Shown in pieces: positions 1-7,244 of a stretch of 8,516 nucleotides of DNA. This DNA comes from Chlorobiota bacterium. GTDB taxonomy: Bacteria; Bacteroidota; Bacteroidia; Bacteroidales; JAADJA01. The notes beneath the pieces are model-generated. The model was not told the origin of the DNA. It ran no database searches and saw only the letters and a list, made by a program, of their open reading frames with translations. The first letter of the stretch is position 1. Each line of letters begins with the position of its first letter. The stretch covers positions 1-8,516 of the forward strand of contig JAUVIX010000144.1 in the NCBI GenBank assembly GCA_030592565.1. Reading direction: 5' to 3'. The position numbers and the translations under genes were made by a program.

Positions 1-1542
1 CCCGTTTGAAAAAGAGTAGCCACCGTTTGTCGATCTGCCGAATCCACCATATTGCGATTCTGCATAAACATAATTATTCTCTTCAGGATCAACCAGAACA
101 TAAAATCCGTCGCCACCATAAATTGACGCCCAGTCTCCAAAGTTCCCTGTCATTGTCCTGTTTGTTCCATTATCCTGTGTTCCTCCATAAAGGCACTGCG
201 GATATTGATTGTCAATCTCACATGTGTAGAATTGAGTAATCGGCAGGTTATTTTTCTTTGTCCAGGAGCTACCACCATTTTGAGAAATATATAACCCTCC
301 GTCATTGCCAAGAATCAGAAAGTTATTGTTTTCAGGATGGATATATAACTCGTGCTGGTCAACATGCACACTATTTGAAATATTCGACCAATTACTTCCC
401 GCATTCGAAGTCTTGTGTAAGGTGAATGCTATAGCATACGCTATATCGGGGTTAACCGGATCGACTTTTATCCTACCGAACCACCAGCCGTAAGACTGAT
501 ATGCAATACTTCCGTCATCGGCTTGCGACCAGTTGTCACCTCCGTTCTGGGTTTTATAAATACCTTTGAAATATCCAGTTTTATCGGCATAAATAGCATA
601 CAGTATATTCGGGTCGGATTTTGAGATATCAATTCCGATACGTCCGTTGTTAGACATTGGCAATCCGCCAGAGAGCTCTGTCCAGGAATTCCCTCCGTTT
701 TCAGTTTTGTATATCCCGCAGGTAGGTCCGCCGTAACTTCTCCTGTCAGGCCTTCGCACCCTTTCCCACATTGCAGCATACAGGATATCAGAATTATTGG
801 GATCAATAACAAGGTCAATTGCTCCTGTTGAATCCGAAATAAACAGCACATTCTCCCAGGTCTGTCCTCCATTCTGAGTCCGGTAAACACCACGATCTGG
901 AGAGTTGCCAAACAGGCTTCCCATAGTTGCAACATAAAGAATCTCCGGGTTATCAGGGCTAACAACCATACGGCCAATACTACCACTTTCAGGCAAACCA
1001 ATATATTCCCAGTTTTCACCAGCATCAGTCGATTTATAAACACCTACTCCGTCATAAGCAAGTGAACCTCCGCCGGCATTTGCCTCGCCTGTACCAACAT
1101 AAATCACATCTTTGTTTAAAGGAGCAATTGCAATATCTCCAATTGAAAGGCTCAAAGCTTCGTCAAAAATCGAAGTCCAACTGTTACCCCCGTCTTCCGA
1201 CTTAAAAACGCCACCCGAAGCTGCACCCACGAAAATAATTTGCAAATCGTCAGGATACATTTCAACATCAGAAATGCGGCCTCCGATATTAGTCGGGCCG
1301 GCAAACTCCCATACTTTTTCATCTTTATTTGCAGCCTGCTTTTTCATTTCCTGACTCTGTTTCAAAGCTTTCAAATATACATCATGAGGAATTTGTCCGG
1401 ATGGAAACGCCCTCTGCCTGAAAAACCAGTCATTGGGAGATTTACTATCCTGAACAGATTGCTTTTCGCATTCAGAATCTATTATCACAAAAAGAATTCC
1501 GGAAAATGCTACAAAAAATAAGAGAATCAAATATCGTTTCAT
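1..1542 (-). CDS. Exported Asp-box (BNR/sortilin-like) beta-propeller protein, 3' part missing
   Basis: This minus-strand frame runs from an ATG at 1542-1540 without a stop to the window edge, giving 514 residues; the C-terminus lies outside. The N-terminus (MKRYLILLFFVAFSGILFVII) is a hydrophobic export signal. Cys25 follows Asp-Ser-Glu, so there is no proper lipobox. From about residue 75 it shows a regular series of Asp-box turns (S/T-x-D/N-x-G-x-x-W): near residues 115-122, 171-178, 222-229, 280-287, 331-338, 378-385, 420-427 and a degenerate one at 504-511. Each is preceded by a P-x-N/D-x-x-I-x-Y/F-x-x type strand. The DQHELYIHPE (395-404) and GNDGGLY (412-418) segments resemble large secreted propellers often labelled 'glycosyl hydrolase' or 'VPS10/sortilin domain' in Bacteroidota. 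Many of those end in a type IX secretion tail, which cannot be checked here. No catalytic residue is evident, so substrate and role are unknown. No Shine-Dalgarno; the region before the ATG is A-rich, as is usual in this phylum. Confidence 0.87.
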   Translation of the reverse strand, partial: MKRYLILLFFVAFSGILFVIIDSECEKQSVQDSKSPNDWFFRQRAFPSGQIPHDVYLKALKQSQEMKKQAANKDEKVWEFAGPTNIGGRISDVEMYPDDLQIIFVGAASGGVFKSEDGGNSWTSIFDEALSLSIGDIAIAPLNKDVIYVGTGEANAGGGSLAYDGVGVYKSTDAGENWEYIGLPESGSIGRMVVSPDNPEILYVATMGSLFGNSPDRGVYRTQNGGQTWENVLFISDSTGAIDLVIDPNNSDILYAAMWERVRRPDRRSYGGPTCGIYKTENGGNSWTELSGGLPMSNNGRIGIDISKSDPNILYAIYADKTGYFKGIYKTQNGGDNWSQADDGSIAYQSYGWWFGRIKVDPVNPDIAYAIAFTLHKTSNAGSNWSNISNSVHVDQHELYIHPENNNFLILGNDGGLYISQNGGSSWTKKNNLPITQFYTCEIDNQYPQCLYGGTQDNGTNRTMTGNFGDWASIYGGDGFYVLVDPEENNYVYAESQYGGFGRSTNGGYSFSNG

Positions 1543-1737
1543 CGGTTTTTTATTAATTTGTTAAATATTACTTTATAAAGACATTTTTCAATATGAAAAA
1601 GTTGCAGATTTAAGGACTTATTTGAAATTGTTATGGAAGCCGACTCACAGCAGTTTGCTTTTAACAAGAAAATAAAGCTGTCTATCAGAATCGTAGAAAC
1701 AACTTATAAATGCAAGCGTTGACGCTTGCTCAGGAAG
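1543..1737. other. Intergenic region between kinase and propeller genes
   Basis: This 195-bp A/T-rich gap follows the kinase stop codon and precedes the propeller gene, both on the minus strand. It contains a compact hairpin close to the kinase stop (listed separately). No exact TAnnTTTG element was found on the minus strand, so the promoter of the propeller gene is not identified; a TTG about 18 bases before TAATATTT (around 1570-1595) is the nearest weak match. No small ORF or RNA gene is convincing here. Confidence 0.5.
1704..1729 (-). terminator. Hairpin just after the kinase gene, probable weak intrinsic terminator
   Basis: GCAAGCG (1712-1718) pairs perfectly with CGCTTGC (1723-1729) around a four-base loop, and an extra T-A pair could form inside the loop. 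Read on the minus strand, the stem begins 8 bases after the kinase stop codon (1738-1740) and is followed by ATTTATAAG. The stem is GC-rich and well placed, but the T tract is short and interrupted, so termination may be weak or the hairpin may mainly protect the 3' end. Confidence 0.5.
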
Positions 1738-4700
1738 TTAGTTCATAAATTTGCTGATGGTCTTAAACAGTTCAGTAGCATTCAGAGGTTTGGTAAGATA
1801 ATCATCACTGCCGGCGGCAAAACTACGTTCACGGTCTTCAGGCATTGCATAAGCAGTCTGTACGATTATCGGAAGGTCTTTGCGGAATTTTTTAATCTCT
1901 TTGATGGCATTAAGTCCATCTAGAACAGGCATTTTAATATCCATCAAAACTATGTCGATATTTTTATTTTCCTGACACATCTCAACAGCTTCTTTACCAT
2001 CTTTTGCCCATAACAGTTTAACATTTGTTCGTTGTAATATTGCTTCAAGGTAAGTATAGTTCAGCACCGAGTCCTCTGCAATAAGAATAACCTTATTATT
2101 CCAGTTAATTTCCGGTATCTTGACCTCAATCTTCTTTTTCTCAACCTTTTCTGCAGCAATATCAACCGGAAGGGTAAGCTTGAAAATGGAGCCAACATCC
2201 TTTTCTGACTCAACTGTAAGATTACCACCAAGCAATTCTGCAAGTCTTTTTGAGATGGCAAGTCCAAGGCCGGTTCCTTTCCGCTCTTTATCCTGTACTT
2301 CTTCCACCTGACCGAACCTTTCAAAAATGAGTTTCTGCTTCTCTTTCGGAATACCAATTCCAGTATCCTTAACATAAAAAGCAATTTGATTCTCTCTTTC
2401 AAGTGTAAAACCAAGTTCGATGTAACCCTCATCAGTAAATTTAAGTGCATTACCAAGAAGATTTGACAACACTTGTCTTATTCTGTTGGGGTCAGTGGAA
2501 ATAGAAAAATCTTTATCAACAACAGGCTTGTTAAGGCGTAACTCCATCGACTTCTTACCATTCCTGTTTTTTATTTTCAGGAATGTAGCATATAGCTCAT
2601 CCATCAGATTACTGACATTACATTCGGTTAAATTTATTTTAATCTTACCTGCTTCAATTTTTGTAATATCAATAATATCTTCAATTAGATTCATCAGAGT
2701 ATTACTTCCCTGGGTAATATACCTGATAAACTCTTCTCTCTCACGCTTTGACAGTTCCTCATCTGACAATATTTCTGAGAATCCTATTATCGCATTCATC
2801 GGAGTACGGATTTCGTGTGACATATTTGCCAGGAATACGGATTTCAGCATATCAGCATGCTCTGCATTTTCTTTTGCCTCTTTTAATCTCTTTTCTGATT
2901 CAATTATTGATGTTATATCTCTGATGTTAAACATCAAAGCATTATTACCTGAATAACGAATCCTGCTTGCGTGAATTTCAACCGGAATGGATTTACCAGT
3001 GGTTGTAAGTATAAAGCTACGCTTGTTATCCATTTTACCTTCAATCCACATAGAAAAATCCGTTTTGAATTCACTTCTGTTTTCCTTTGGAACAAATTCA
3101 AAAATGGTCTTTCCGGTTAGTTTATCTTTTCCCATCTGATAAAGTTTACCGGCCGCAGGATTTGCATCTAAAACCTTACCTTCATAACTCTGAACAATTA
3201 TTGCATCCGGAGCTTCATAGAATAGTGCTCTGAATCTTTCTTCACTATTTCGAAGTTCTTCCTCGGCAATCTTACGGTCTGTTATATCCTTATTACTTAC
3301 TCTTCGGCCAAGATATCTTCCATCCTCCCCATACACTTTCTGGCAAATATGGTTTATCCATTTAACTTTGTTTTGTCTGGTCACAATCCTGTAATCAAGT
3401 TCAAGGACACCATCCAAGTCATTTTCCTCAATAAGATGCTCTTTAAATGAAGCCAGATCATCAGGATGAGTTGTATCAATTAATAAATCGGAATTCTTCA
3501 TAAATTCATCGGCTCTATATCCTGTTATCCTTTCCGATGATGGCGACATATAAACCATTTCCCCTTCAGGGTCTAGCCAATACTCCCAATTATATGTGAA
3601 GTCGGCAAGGGTTCTCAGCTTTTCCTCACTCTTTCTAAAATCATCCTCTGCATTAATCCTTTCCGTAATATCTCTAATAACACCCTCTATTCCAACGGGC
3701 CTACCAGATTCTCCTCTCAGAAGTTTTGCATTTAATGAAGCAAATATCACAGAATTATCCTTTTTTAGCAGCTTGATATCTCTATCTCTTATCAACCCAT
3801 ATTTAAAAAGAATTCTGTTTATAGCCGACAACTCTGAAGCATCGGCATAAAGTTTATTGACAGGTTCCCCCTGCAACTCATTTGGAGTATATCCACCGGT
3901 TTTCTCAACCGAAGGACTTATTTGTGCAATTGTTCCATCAATATCAAGTTTAAAATAAACATCCTGGTATGATTCAAATATTCTTCTGTATTTCTCCTCA
4001 CTTGTACGGAGCGCATCTTCTACAAGATTTCGTTGCAAGGCAATTGAGCCAAACTTAATAATTGTTTCAATTGTTTCAGAATTATCAATCTGTCCACCCA
4101 ACGGAAGGAAAATCATCACATTTCCAAAAACCACTTTTTCACCTGCAAGACCTATCATATAAATATCACCAAGTTCATCCAGGTTTTTAACCTCCTCATA
4201 AATAGCTCTCGGGAAAATTGTATTCCCAAGCTCAAACAGACCATCATTGTATTTTAGTAGTTTTCCATATAATAAATCTCTAACCAGGGCGGGATTAACT
4301 TTTGTTCCAAAATTTGTATATTTCTCAGAAATGATCTTTTCAAATTTTACTTTCAGGATTCCTTCCCCTGCAAGATGCTCAATCTTTATACGATTTGTTT
4401 TCTGGTCGTACGAAAGAATAACAATAACAGAGCCTTCAACCAGATCAAGAAGCTTTTCTCCGAGGAACCTATAAACATCATCGCCCGGCTTAAGCTCGGC
4501 GAATTCCATAGATTTCTCAGAAAGAAGCTCAAGACTCCTAAGATGTTGCTTTTCTTTTTCCCGTGAATATTTCTGAAATGTTATATCTCTTGTAAAAGAA
4601 AGTAATGCAGGCTTACCCTCCCAGTCAATAACTACAAAATTGCTTTCTACCCATTTAATATCTCCGCTCTTATCAATAATTCGGAAAACTGTTTTCTCCT

Positions 4701-5793
4701 CACCCGTGCTTCCAGAAAACTTATCAGAGATAGCTTTGTTAAATTTACGATAATCGTGCGGATGAATATATTCGTTAATAAGTGCTATTTCAAGCTCATT
4801 CATACTGCTATCTACGAGCTCAAGCATTCTTGAATTACAAAATTTTACATGATTATCCTGAAGCACAAATATTGCCTCTCTGGCATTTTCAATAATAATT
4901 TTATATGCCTGCTTACTTTTTATCAGGTCTCCCTCAATAATTTTTCGTTCCGTAATATCAATAAATGTAATATTAAATCCTGAAAACCGCCTCATTCTGG
5001 TTACCGGCACAAAGTGTAGTTCAGCCCAGCGCGTTTTACCATCCCTTGTCTTCCACTCAAGTTCAAATACTTCATTAGCCTGGGTTTTAACAATAGTATC
5101 AAGAATATTATCGTATCCGGAATAATCTTCAGGTAGGAGAATGGGAAGTTTAGAGAACTTTTTACCCATGAAATCACTTAGTTCAAAACCAGAGATTTCC
5201 AAAAGGGTACTATTTACATAGTTTATTATTCCTTTGGCATTCAACAATGCCAATCCTTCCGGTGCATTTTCAAAAAAGTTTTCAAATTTCTCCGATGAAG
5301 ATTTCAACTTCTCCTCACGTTTGACAATTTCAGTAATATCCCTAAAAACACCAACTATTGAAGAAGCATCCCCATCCTGTGCAGGCAAAAGCGAAAGATA
5401 AACTTCCTGCCAATTAATACCCTTAGGAGAATCCAGTTGAAGCCTGAACATATCAGGCTTTTCAGTATCAAATACTTTTTCAATATTTTTTTGTAGAAGA
5501 GCGGCAACTGTTTCGGAATAAATATCCTTTATGAGTTTCCCCTTGATATTTTCAATAGATAAATTACTGATATTTGTAAAACCCAGACTTCCCCACACCT
5601 CAATATACTTACCATCTCTATTAAAAATGACAATAAGAGAATCGGGCAGAGCAAGGAGAATATCTTCAAAAAAACGAACCTTACCCAATAATAATTTTTT
5701 ATCAGGTGTAGCTGTTTTATTTCCGACATCAGGATTCACTAATCCCTTTTCCCGGTCATCAAATTTTTTTTCATCAATGTCTTTCACAGACAT
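1738..5793 (-). CDS. Cytoplasmic hybrid sensor histidine kinase: six PAS, GAF-like, HisKA, HATPase, receiver
   Basis: This protein of 1351 residues senses unknown signals and is predicted to autophosphorylate on His and pass phosphate to its own receiver. Domain order: PAS1 (~40-155), PAS2 (~169-282), PAS3 (~295-406), GAF-like (~417-597), PAS4 (~606-711), PAS5 (~723-840), PAS6 (~850-962), short coiled coil, HisKA (~983-1048), HATPase (~1090-1200), receiver (~1234-1351). Each PAS closes with a DIT signature at Asp152, 279, 403, 708, 836 and 959. The core looks complete: His993 in SHEIRTP, N box Asn1115, DTGIGIP 1143-1149, GTGLGL 1173-1178. The receiver has Glu1240/Asp1241, phosphoacceptor Asp1285, Thr1313 and Lys1335. 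No signal peptide or membrane helix is visible, so it should be cytoplasmic. No HPt or DNA-binding output domain is present and no regulator gene is adjacent, so its target is unknown. The ATG start is backed by AGAGGT seven bases upstream. Ligands cannot be read from sequence. Confidence 0.95.
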   Translation of the reverse strand: MSVKDIDEKKFDDREKGLVNPDVGNKTATPDKKLLLGKVRFFEDILLALPDSLIVIFNRDGKYIEVWGSLGFTNISNLSIENIKGKLIKDIYSETVAALLQKNIEKVFDTEKPDMFRLQLDSPKGINWQEVYLSLLPAQDGDASSIVGVFRDITEIVKREEKLKSSSEKFENFFENAPEGLALLNAKGIINYVNSTLLEISGFELSDFMGKKFSKLPILLPEDYSGYDNILDTIVKTQANEVFELEWKTRDGKTRWAELHFVPVTRMRRFSGFNITFIDITERKIIEGDLIKSKQAYKIIIENAREAIFVLQDNHVKFCNSRMLELVDSSMNELEIALINEYIHPHDYRKFNKAISDKFSGSTGEEKTVFRIIDKSGDIKWVESNFVVIDWEGKPALLSFTRDITFQKYSREKEKQHLRSLELLSEKSMEFAELKPGDDVYRFLGEKLLDLVEGSVIVILSYDQKTNRIKIEHLAGEGILKVKFEKIISEKYTNFGTKVNPALVRDLLYGKLLKYNDGLFELGNTIFPRAIYEEVKNLDELGDIYMIGLAGEKVVFGNVMIFLPLGGQIDNSETIETIIKFGSIALQRNLVEDALRTSEEKYRRIFESYQDVYFKLDIDGTIAQISPSVEKTGGYTPNELQGEPVNKLYADASELSAINRILFKYGLIRDRDIKLLKKDNSVIFASLNAKLLRGESGRPVGIEGVIRDITERINAEDDFRKSEEKLRTLADFTYNWEYWLDPEGEMVYMSPSSERITGYRADEFMKNSDLLIDTTHPDDLASFKEHLIEENDLDGVLELDYRIVTRQNKVKWINHICQKVYGEDGRYLGRRVSNKDITDRKIAEEELRNSEERFRALFYEAPDAIIVQSYEGKVLDANPAAGKLYQMGKDKLTGKTIFEFVPKENRSEFKTDFSMWIEGKMDNKRSFILTTTGKSIPVEIHASRIRYSGNNALMFNIRDITSIIESEKRLKEAKENAEHADMLKSVFLANMSHEIRTPMNAIIGFSEILSDEELSKREREEFIRYITQGSNTLMNLIEDIIDITKIEAGKIKINLTECNVSNLMDELYATFLKIKNRNGKKSMELRLNKPVVDKDFSISTDPNRIRQVLSNLLGNALKFTDEGYIELGFTLERENQIAFYVKDTGIGIPKEKQKLIFERFGQVEEVQDKERKGTGLGLAISKRLAELLGGNLTVESEKDVGSIFKLTLPVDIAAEKVEKKKIEVKIPEINWNNKVILIAEDSVLNYTYLEAILQRTNVKLLWAKDGKEAVEMCQENKNIDIVLMDIKMPVLDGLNAIKEIKKFRKDLPIIVQTAYAMPEDRERSFAAGSDDYLTKPLNATELFKTISKFMN

Positions 5794-5800
5794 ACTAATT

Positions 5801-5806
5801 ACCTCT
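5801..5806 (-). promoter_or_regulatory. Shine-Dalgarno-like site of the kinase gene
   Basis: On the minus strand AGAGGT lies seven bases before the ATG at 5793-5791. This is a near-consensus site at normal spacing and supports that start. It stands out because the other starts in the window have A/T-rich leaders without such a site. Confidence 0.55.
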
Positions 5807-5849
5807 ATTATTTTACCAAAAGTACTCTATTTTCATTCTTTCCGAACTA

Positions 5850-5878
5850 AATATGCACTTCACTTGATTTGCTGTCAA
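5850..5878 (-). promoter_or_regulatory. Candidate promoter of the kinase gene
   Basis: On the minus strand TTGACA (5878-5873) is followed after 17 bases by CATATT (5855-5850), about 55 bases before the kinase ATG. This resembles a sigma70-type promoter more than the Bacteroidota TAnnTTTG form; TTG is shared by both. The second box is imperfect in either scheme, so this is only a candidate. Confidence 0.3.
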
Positions 5879-5915
5879 TTTAAACGTAAAACTCCCTCTA
5901 TCAAAGTTTTAACGC

Positions 5916-5972
5916 CAAATTATATAAGAAAAAACACCTCTCTAAGTTGTTTAAAAGGCGCAAGTTATATAA
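5916..5972. repeat. Two near-identical 12-bp direct repeats
   Basis: CAAATTATATAA (5916-5927) and CAAGTTATATAA (5961-5972) match at 11 of 12 positions and start 45 bases apart, in the gap between the PepSY-TM gene and the kinase gene. They could be paired binding sites, but such AT-rich words can recur by chance. Confidence 0.3.
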
Positions 5973-5979
5973 TTTTTTT

Positions 5980-6537
5980 TTAATAAAAAAATATTAGGTA
6001 AATAATTGGTAAAATTATTCCGATAATTGTTAGAACAGCACCCCTTCTTTTTATTCCGTTTTTACCACGCAAAATAAAAAGACCTGAAAATGCAAGTAGA
6101 ATTAATGCGCCCGCAAAAATATCGGAAAACCATATCCACCAATTGCCTGGATTATAGTGTAAAAAATTAACTGCATGAAAAATCGGTCTCCGGCGGACAT
6201 TCTCTAATAATCCCTCACCCGATTGAAGATCAATAACTATATTTCCACCTTTAAGAAAAATTTTAAGTCTTACACCTCCTGGGAAATAATGCTTTTTGTA
6301 ATTCTCCTCTTCACCAAGCTGTTCCAGTATGTTTAATACTGTCTGCTTATCTATTTCATTACGGTCGGGGGATATGTCAACTTGTATCTCCCTGTACTTA
6401 ATGTCATAATTCGGATTCCAATCATTTATATGGTTTATTGCTATTCCGGAAAGTGCATAAATGATAGTCATCGCAAAAAACACGTACCCCAAATCGCGAT
6501 GGATAGCACGATTCCATTTCCTCCATTTAATTTTCAT
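5980..6537 (-). CDS. PepSY-associated transmembrane protein
   Basis: This 185-residue inner-membrane protein has a basic N-terminus (KIKWRKWNRAIHRDLG), a first membrane helix at about 17-37, an extracytoplasmic PepSY-like segment at about 45-117, a second helix at about 137-156 and a third at about 167-184. The pattern R-x-x-H-R-x-x-G followed by a helix ending in NHINDW, and later FHAVNFLHYNPGNWWIWFSD, is typical of PepSY-TM proteins of Bacteroidota. His13, His36, His121 and His127 lie at or near helix ends. Some PepSY-TM relatives, such as FoxB-type siderophore reductases, bind heme through such histidines, but this protein is much shorter, so heme binding and reductase activity are inference. 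It lies 59 bp downstream of a lipoprotein gene on the same strand, with a terminator between them, suggesting a shared envelope task at a lower level. No Shine-Dalgarno is seen before the ATG; the start is chosen because it gives the usual basic N-terminus. Confidence 0.8.
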   Translation of the reverse strand: MKIKWRKWNRAIHRDLGYVFFAMTIIYALSGIAINHINDWNPNYDIKYREIQVDISPDRNEIDKQTVLNILEQLGEEENYKKHYFPGGVRLKIFLKGGNIVIDLQSGEGLLENVRRRPIFHAVNFLHYNPGNWWIWFSDIFAGALILLAFSGLFILRGKNGIKRRGAVLTIIGIILPIIYLIFFY

Positions 6538-6555
6538 CCCTACAAATTTTATACA

Positions 6556-6586
6556 ATGAAAAAGGTCAGGAGTGAAACTCCTGACC
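6556..6586 (-). terminator. Strong intrinsic terminator after the lipoprotein gene
   Basis: GGTCAGGAGT and ACTCCTGACC form a perfect 10-bp inverted repeat (6564-6573 with 6577-6586) around a three-base loop; nine pairs with a five-base loop is the likelier fold. Read on the minus strand it is followed directly by five T residues (6563-6559). It begins about 10 bases after the lipoprotein stop codon and ends about 20 bases before the PepSY-TM start. On the plus strand there is no T tract, so it acts in one direction. Confidence 0.88.
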
Positions 6587-6596
6587 AGATAAGTAA

Positions 6597-7184
6597 CTAT
6601 TTATCTTCTTCGGAAGGGATAACTTCATACTCAATACATTCCACAGAGTAGAATGACAGATGATCCTCTCCTGACTCTGCAAGCTGCTCTCTCAGATTTT
6701 TAATCTGATTCGAACTCTCTTCAGTCTCATCTTCCTCCTCTTCACCCTTTTCATGGTTTCCCAAATGAAGATTTTTTGAACTTTCGATTTCCTTTTGAAC
6801 ATCTTCCTCCCACTCGTCAAGGTAAGCTTTGTCAATGACTTTTTCGTTTACAATACCTATTACTTTAACCTCACTTCCTTCGAGGCTGGCATCAAAGCTG
6901 GAAATATTTTCTCCAGATTCCACTTTTAGATGTGCATCGGAATTTTCATCAACGAGGAACATTCGTTTTCCACCATGTTTACAAGTATGGTCAACGATTG
7001 CGGTAAATACAATTTGTTTCCCAACCAGATCTCCGGCTTTATCTTCAAACTCGACAAGAGTAATCGCAACAGGAGCTTCTATAACCTCTTCATCAGATGG
7101 AGCTTCAGTTGTTGCATTGTTTTGTGAATTGTTGCAGGCTGCAAGCATTGATGCAGCAAAAAGCAGTAAAAATAATTTTTTCAT
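6597..7184 (-). CDS. Lipoprotein with OB-like domain and H-x-C-x-H motif
   Basis: From the ATG at 7184-7182 this is 195 residues. The N-terminus MKKLFLLLFAASMLAAC is a clear lipoprotein signal with lipobox LAAC and acylated Cys17; an in-frame ATG 11 codons upstream (7217) would only displace this signal and is rejected. After a short Asn/Thr/Glu linker comes a beta-rich domain (about 40-120) with alternating strands (GKQIVFTAIVDH, EVKVIGIVNE) resembling the OB-like fold of small Bacteroidota lipoproteins. Its core carries His66, Cys68 and His70 in DHTCKHGGKRMF, a possible metal or redox site; this function is inferred. Residues of about 120-165 are highly charged, including a run of acidic residues, probably helical or disordered. 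With no Asp after Cys17 it is not an obvious inner-membrane-retained lipoprotein; outer-membrane or surface location is possible. It sits between rluB (60 bp upstream) and the PepSY-TM gene, its likely partner. Confidence 0.82.
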   Translation of the reverse strand: MKKLFLLLFAASMLAACNNSQNNATTEAPSDEEVIEAPVAITLVEFEDKAGDLVGKQIVFTAIVDHTCKHGGKRMFLVDENSDAHLKVESGENISSFDASLEGSEVKVIGIVNEKVIDKAYLDEWEEDVQKEIESSKNLHLGNHEKGEEEEDETEESSNQIKNLREQLAESGEDHLSFYSVECIEYEVIPSEEDK

Positions 7185-7214
7185 ATTTAATAATGTTATT
7201 TTGTGAATATTTTG

Positions 7215-7243
7215 CATAATTATTAATTTTTTTTGAATTCCAA
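7215..7243 (-). promoter_or_regulatory. Candidate promoter of the lipoprotein gene
   Basis: On the minus strand TTG (7243-7241) is followed after 18 bases by TAATTATG (7222-7215), one mismatch from the Bacteroidota -7 box TAnnTTTG. The expected start of transcription would lie about 24 bases before the lipoprotein ATG. The TTG lies one base beyond the rluB stop codon, so the lipoprotein could be expressed apart from rluB. Confidence 0.4.
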
Positions 7244-7244
7244 C

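Noticed and set aside
1..60. Lipoprotein or sialidase label for the propeller protein
   Set aside because: Cys25 has Asp-Ser-Glu before it, which is not a lipobox, and Asp-boxes alone do not show sialidase activity.
468..1043. 191-residue minus-strand frame inside the propeller gene
   Set aside because: It is an alternative frame of a coding region that has clear repeated Asp-box motifs in the main frame; the product has no recognisable domain and odd composition.
1..1300. DNA-level tandem repeats in the propeller gene
   Set aside because: The similarity is in protein motifs; the nucleotide copies are diverged and unevenly spaced, so no DNA repeat array is present.
2486..2956. 156-residue plus-strand frame
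   Set aside because: Antisense to the HisKA and HATPase region of the kinase, whose motifs are intact; its Ser/Ile-rich product looks like a shadow.
5531..5983. 150-residue plus-strand frame over the kinase start and the gap beside it
   Set aside because: Most of it is antisense to PAS1 and the rest covers an A/T-rich gap; no domain, no promoter and no sensible start signal.
7185..7217. Upstream in-frame ATG of the lipoprotein gene
   Set aside because: Starting there adds 11 residues before a complete lipoprotein signal, and the candidate promoter overlaps that ATG.
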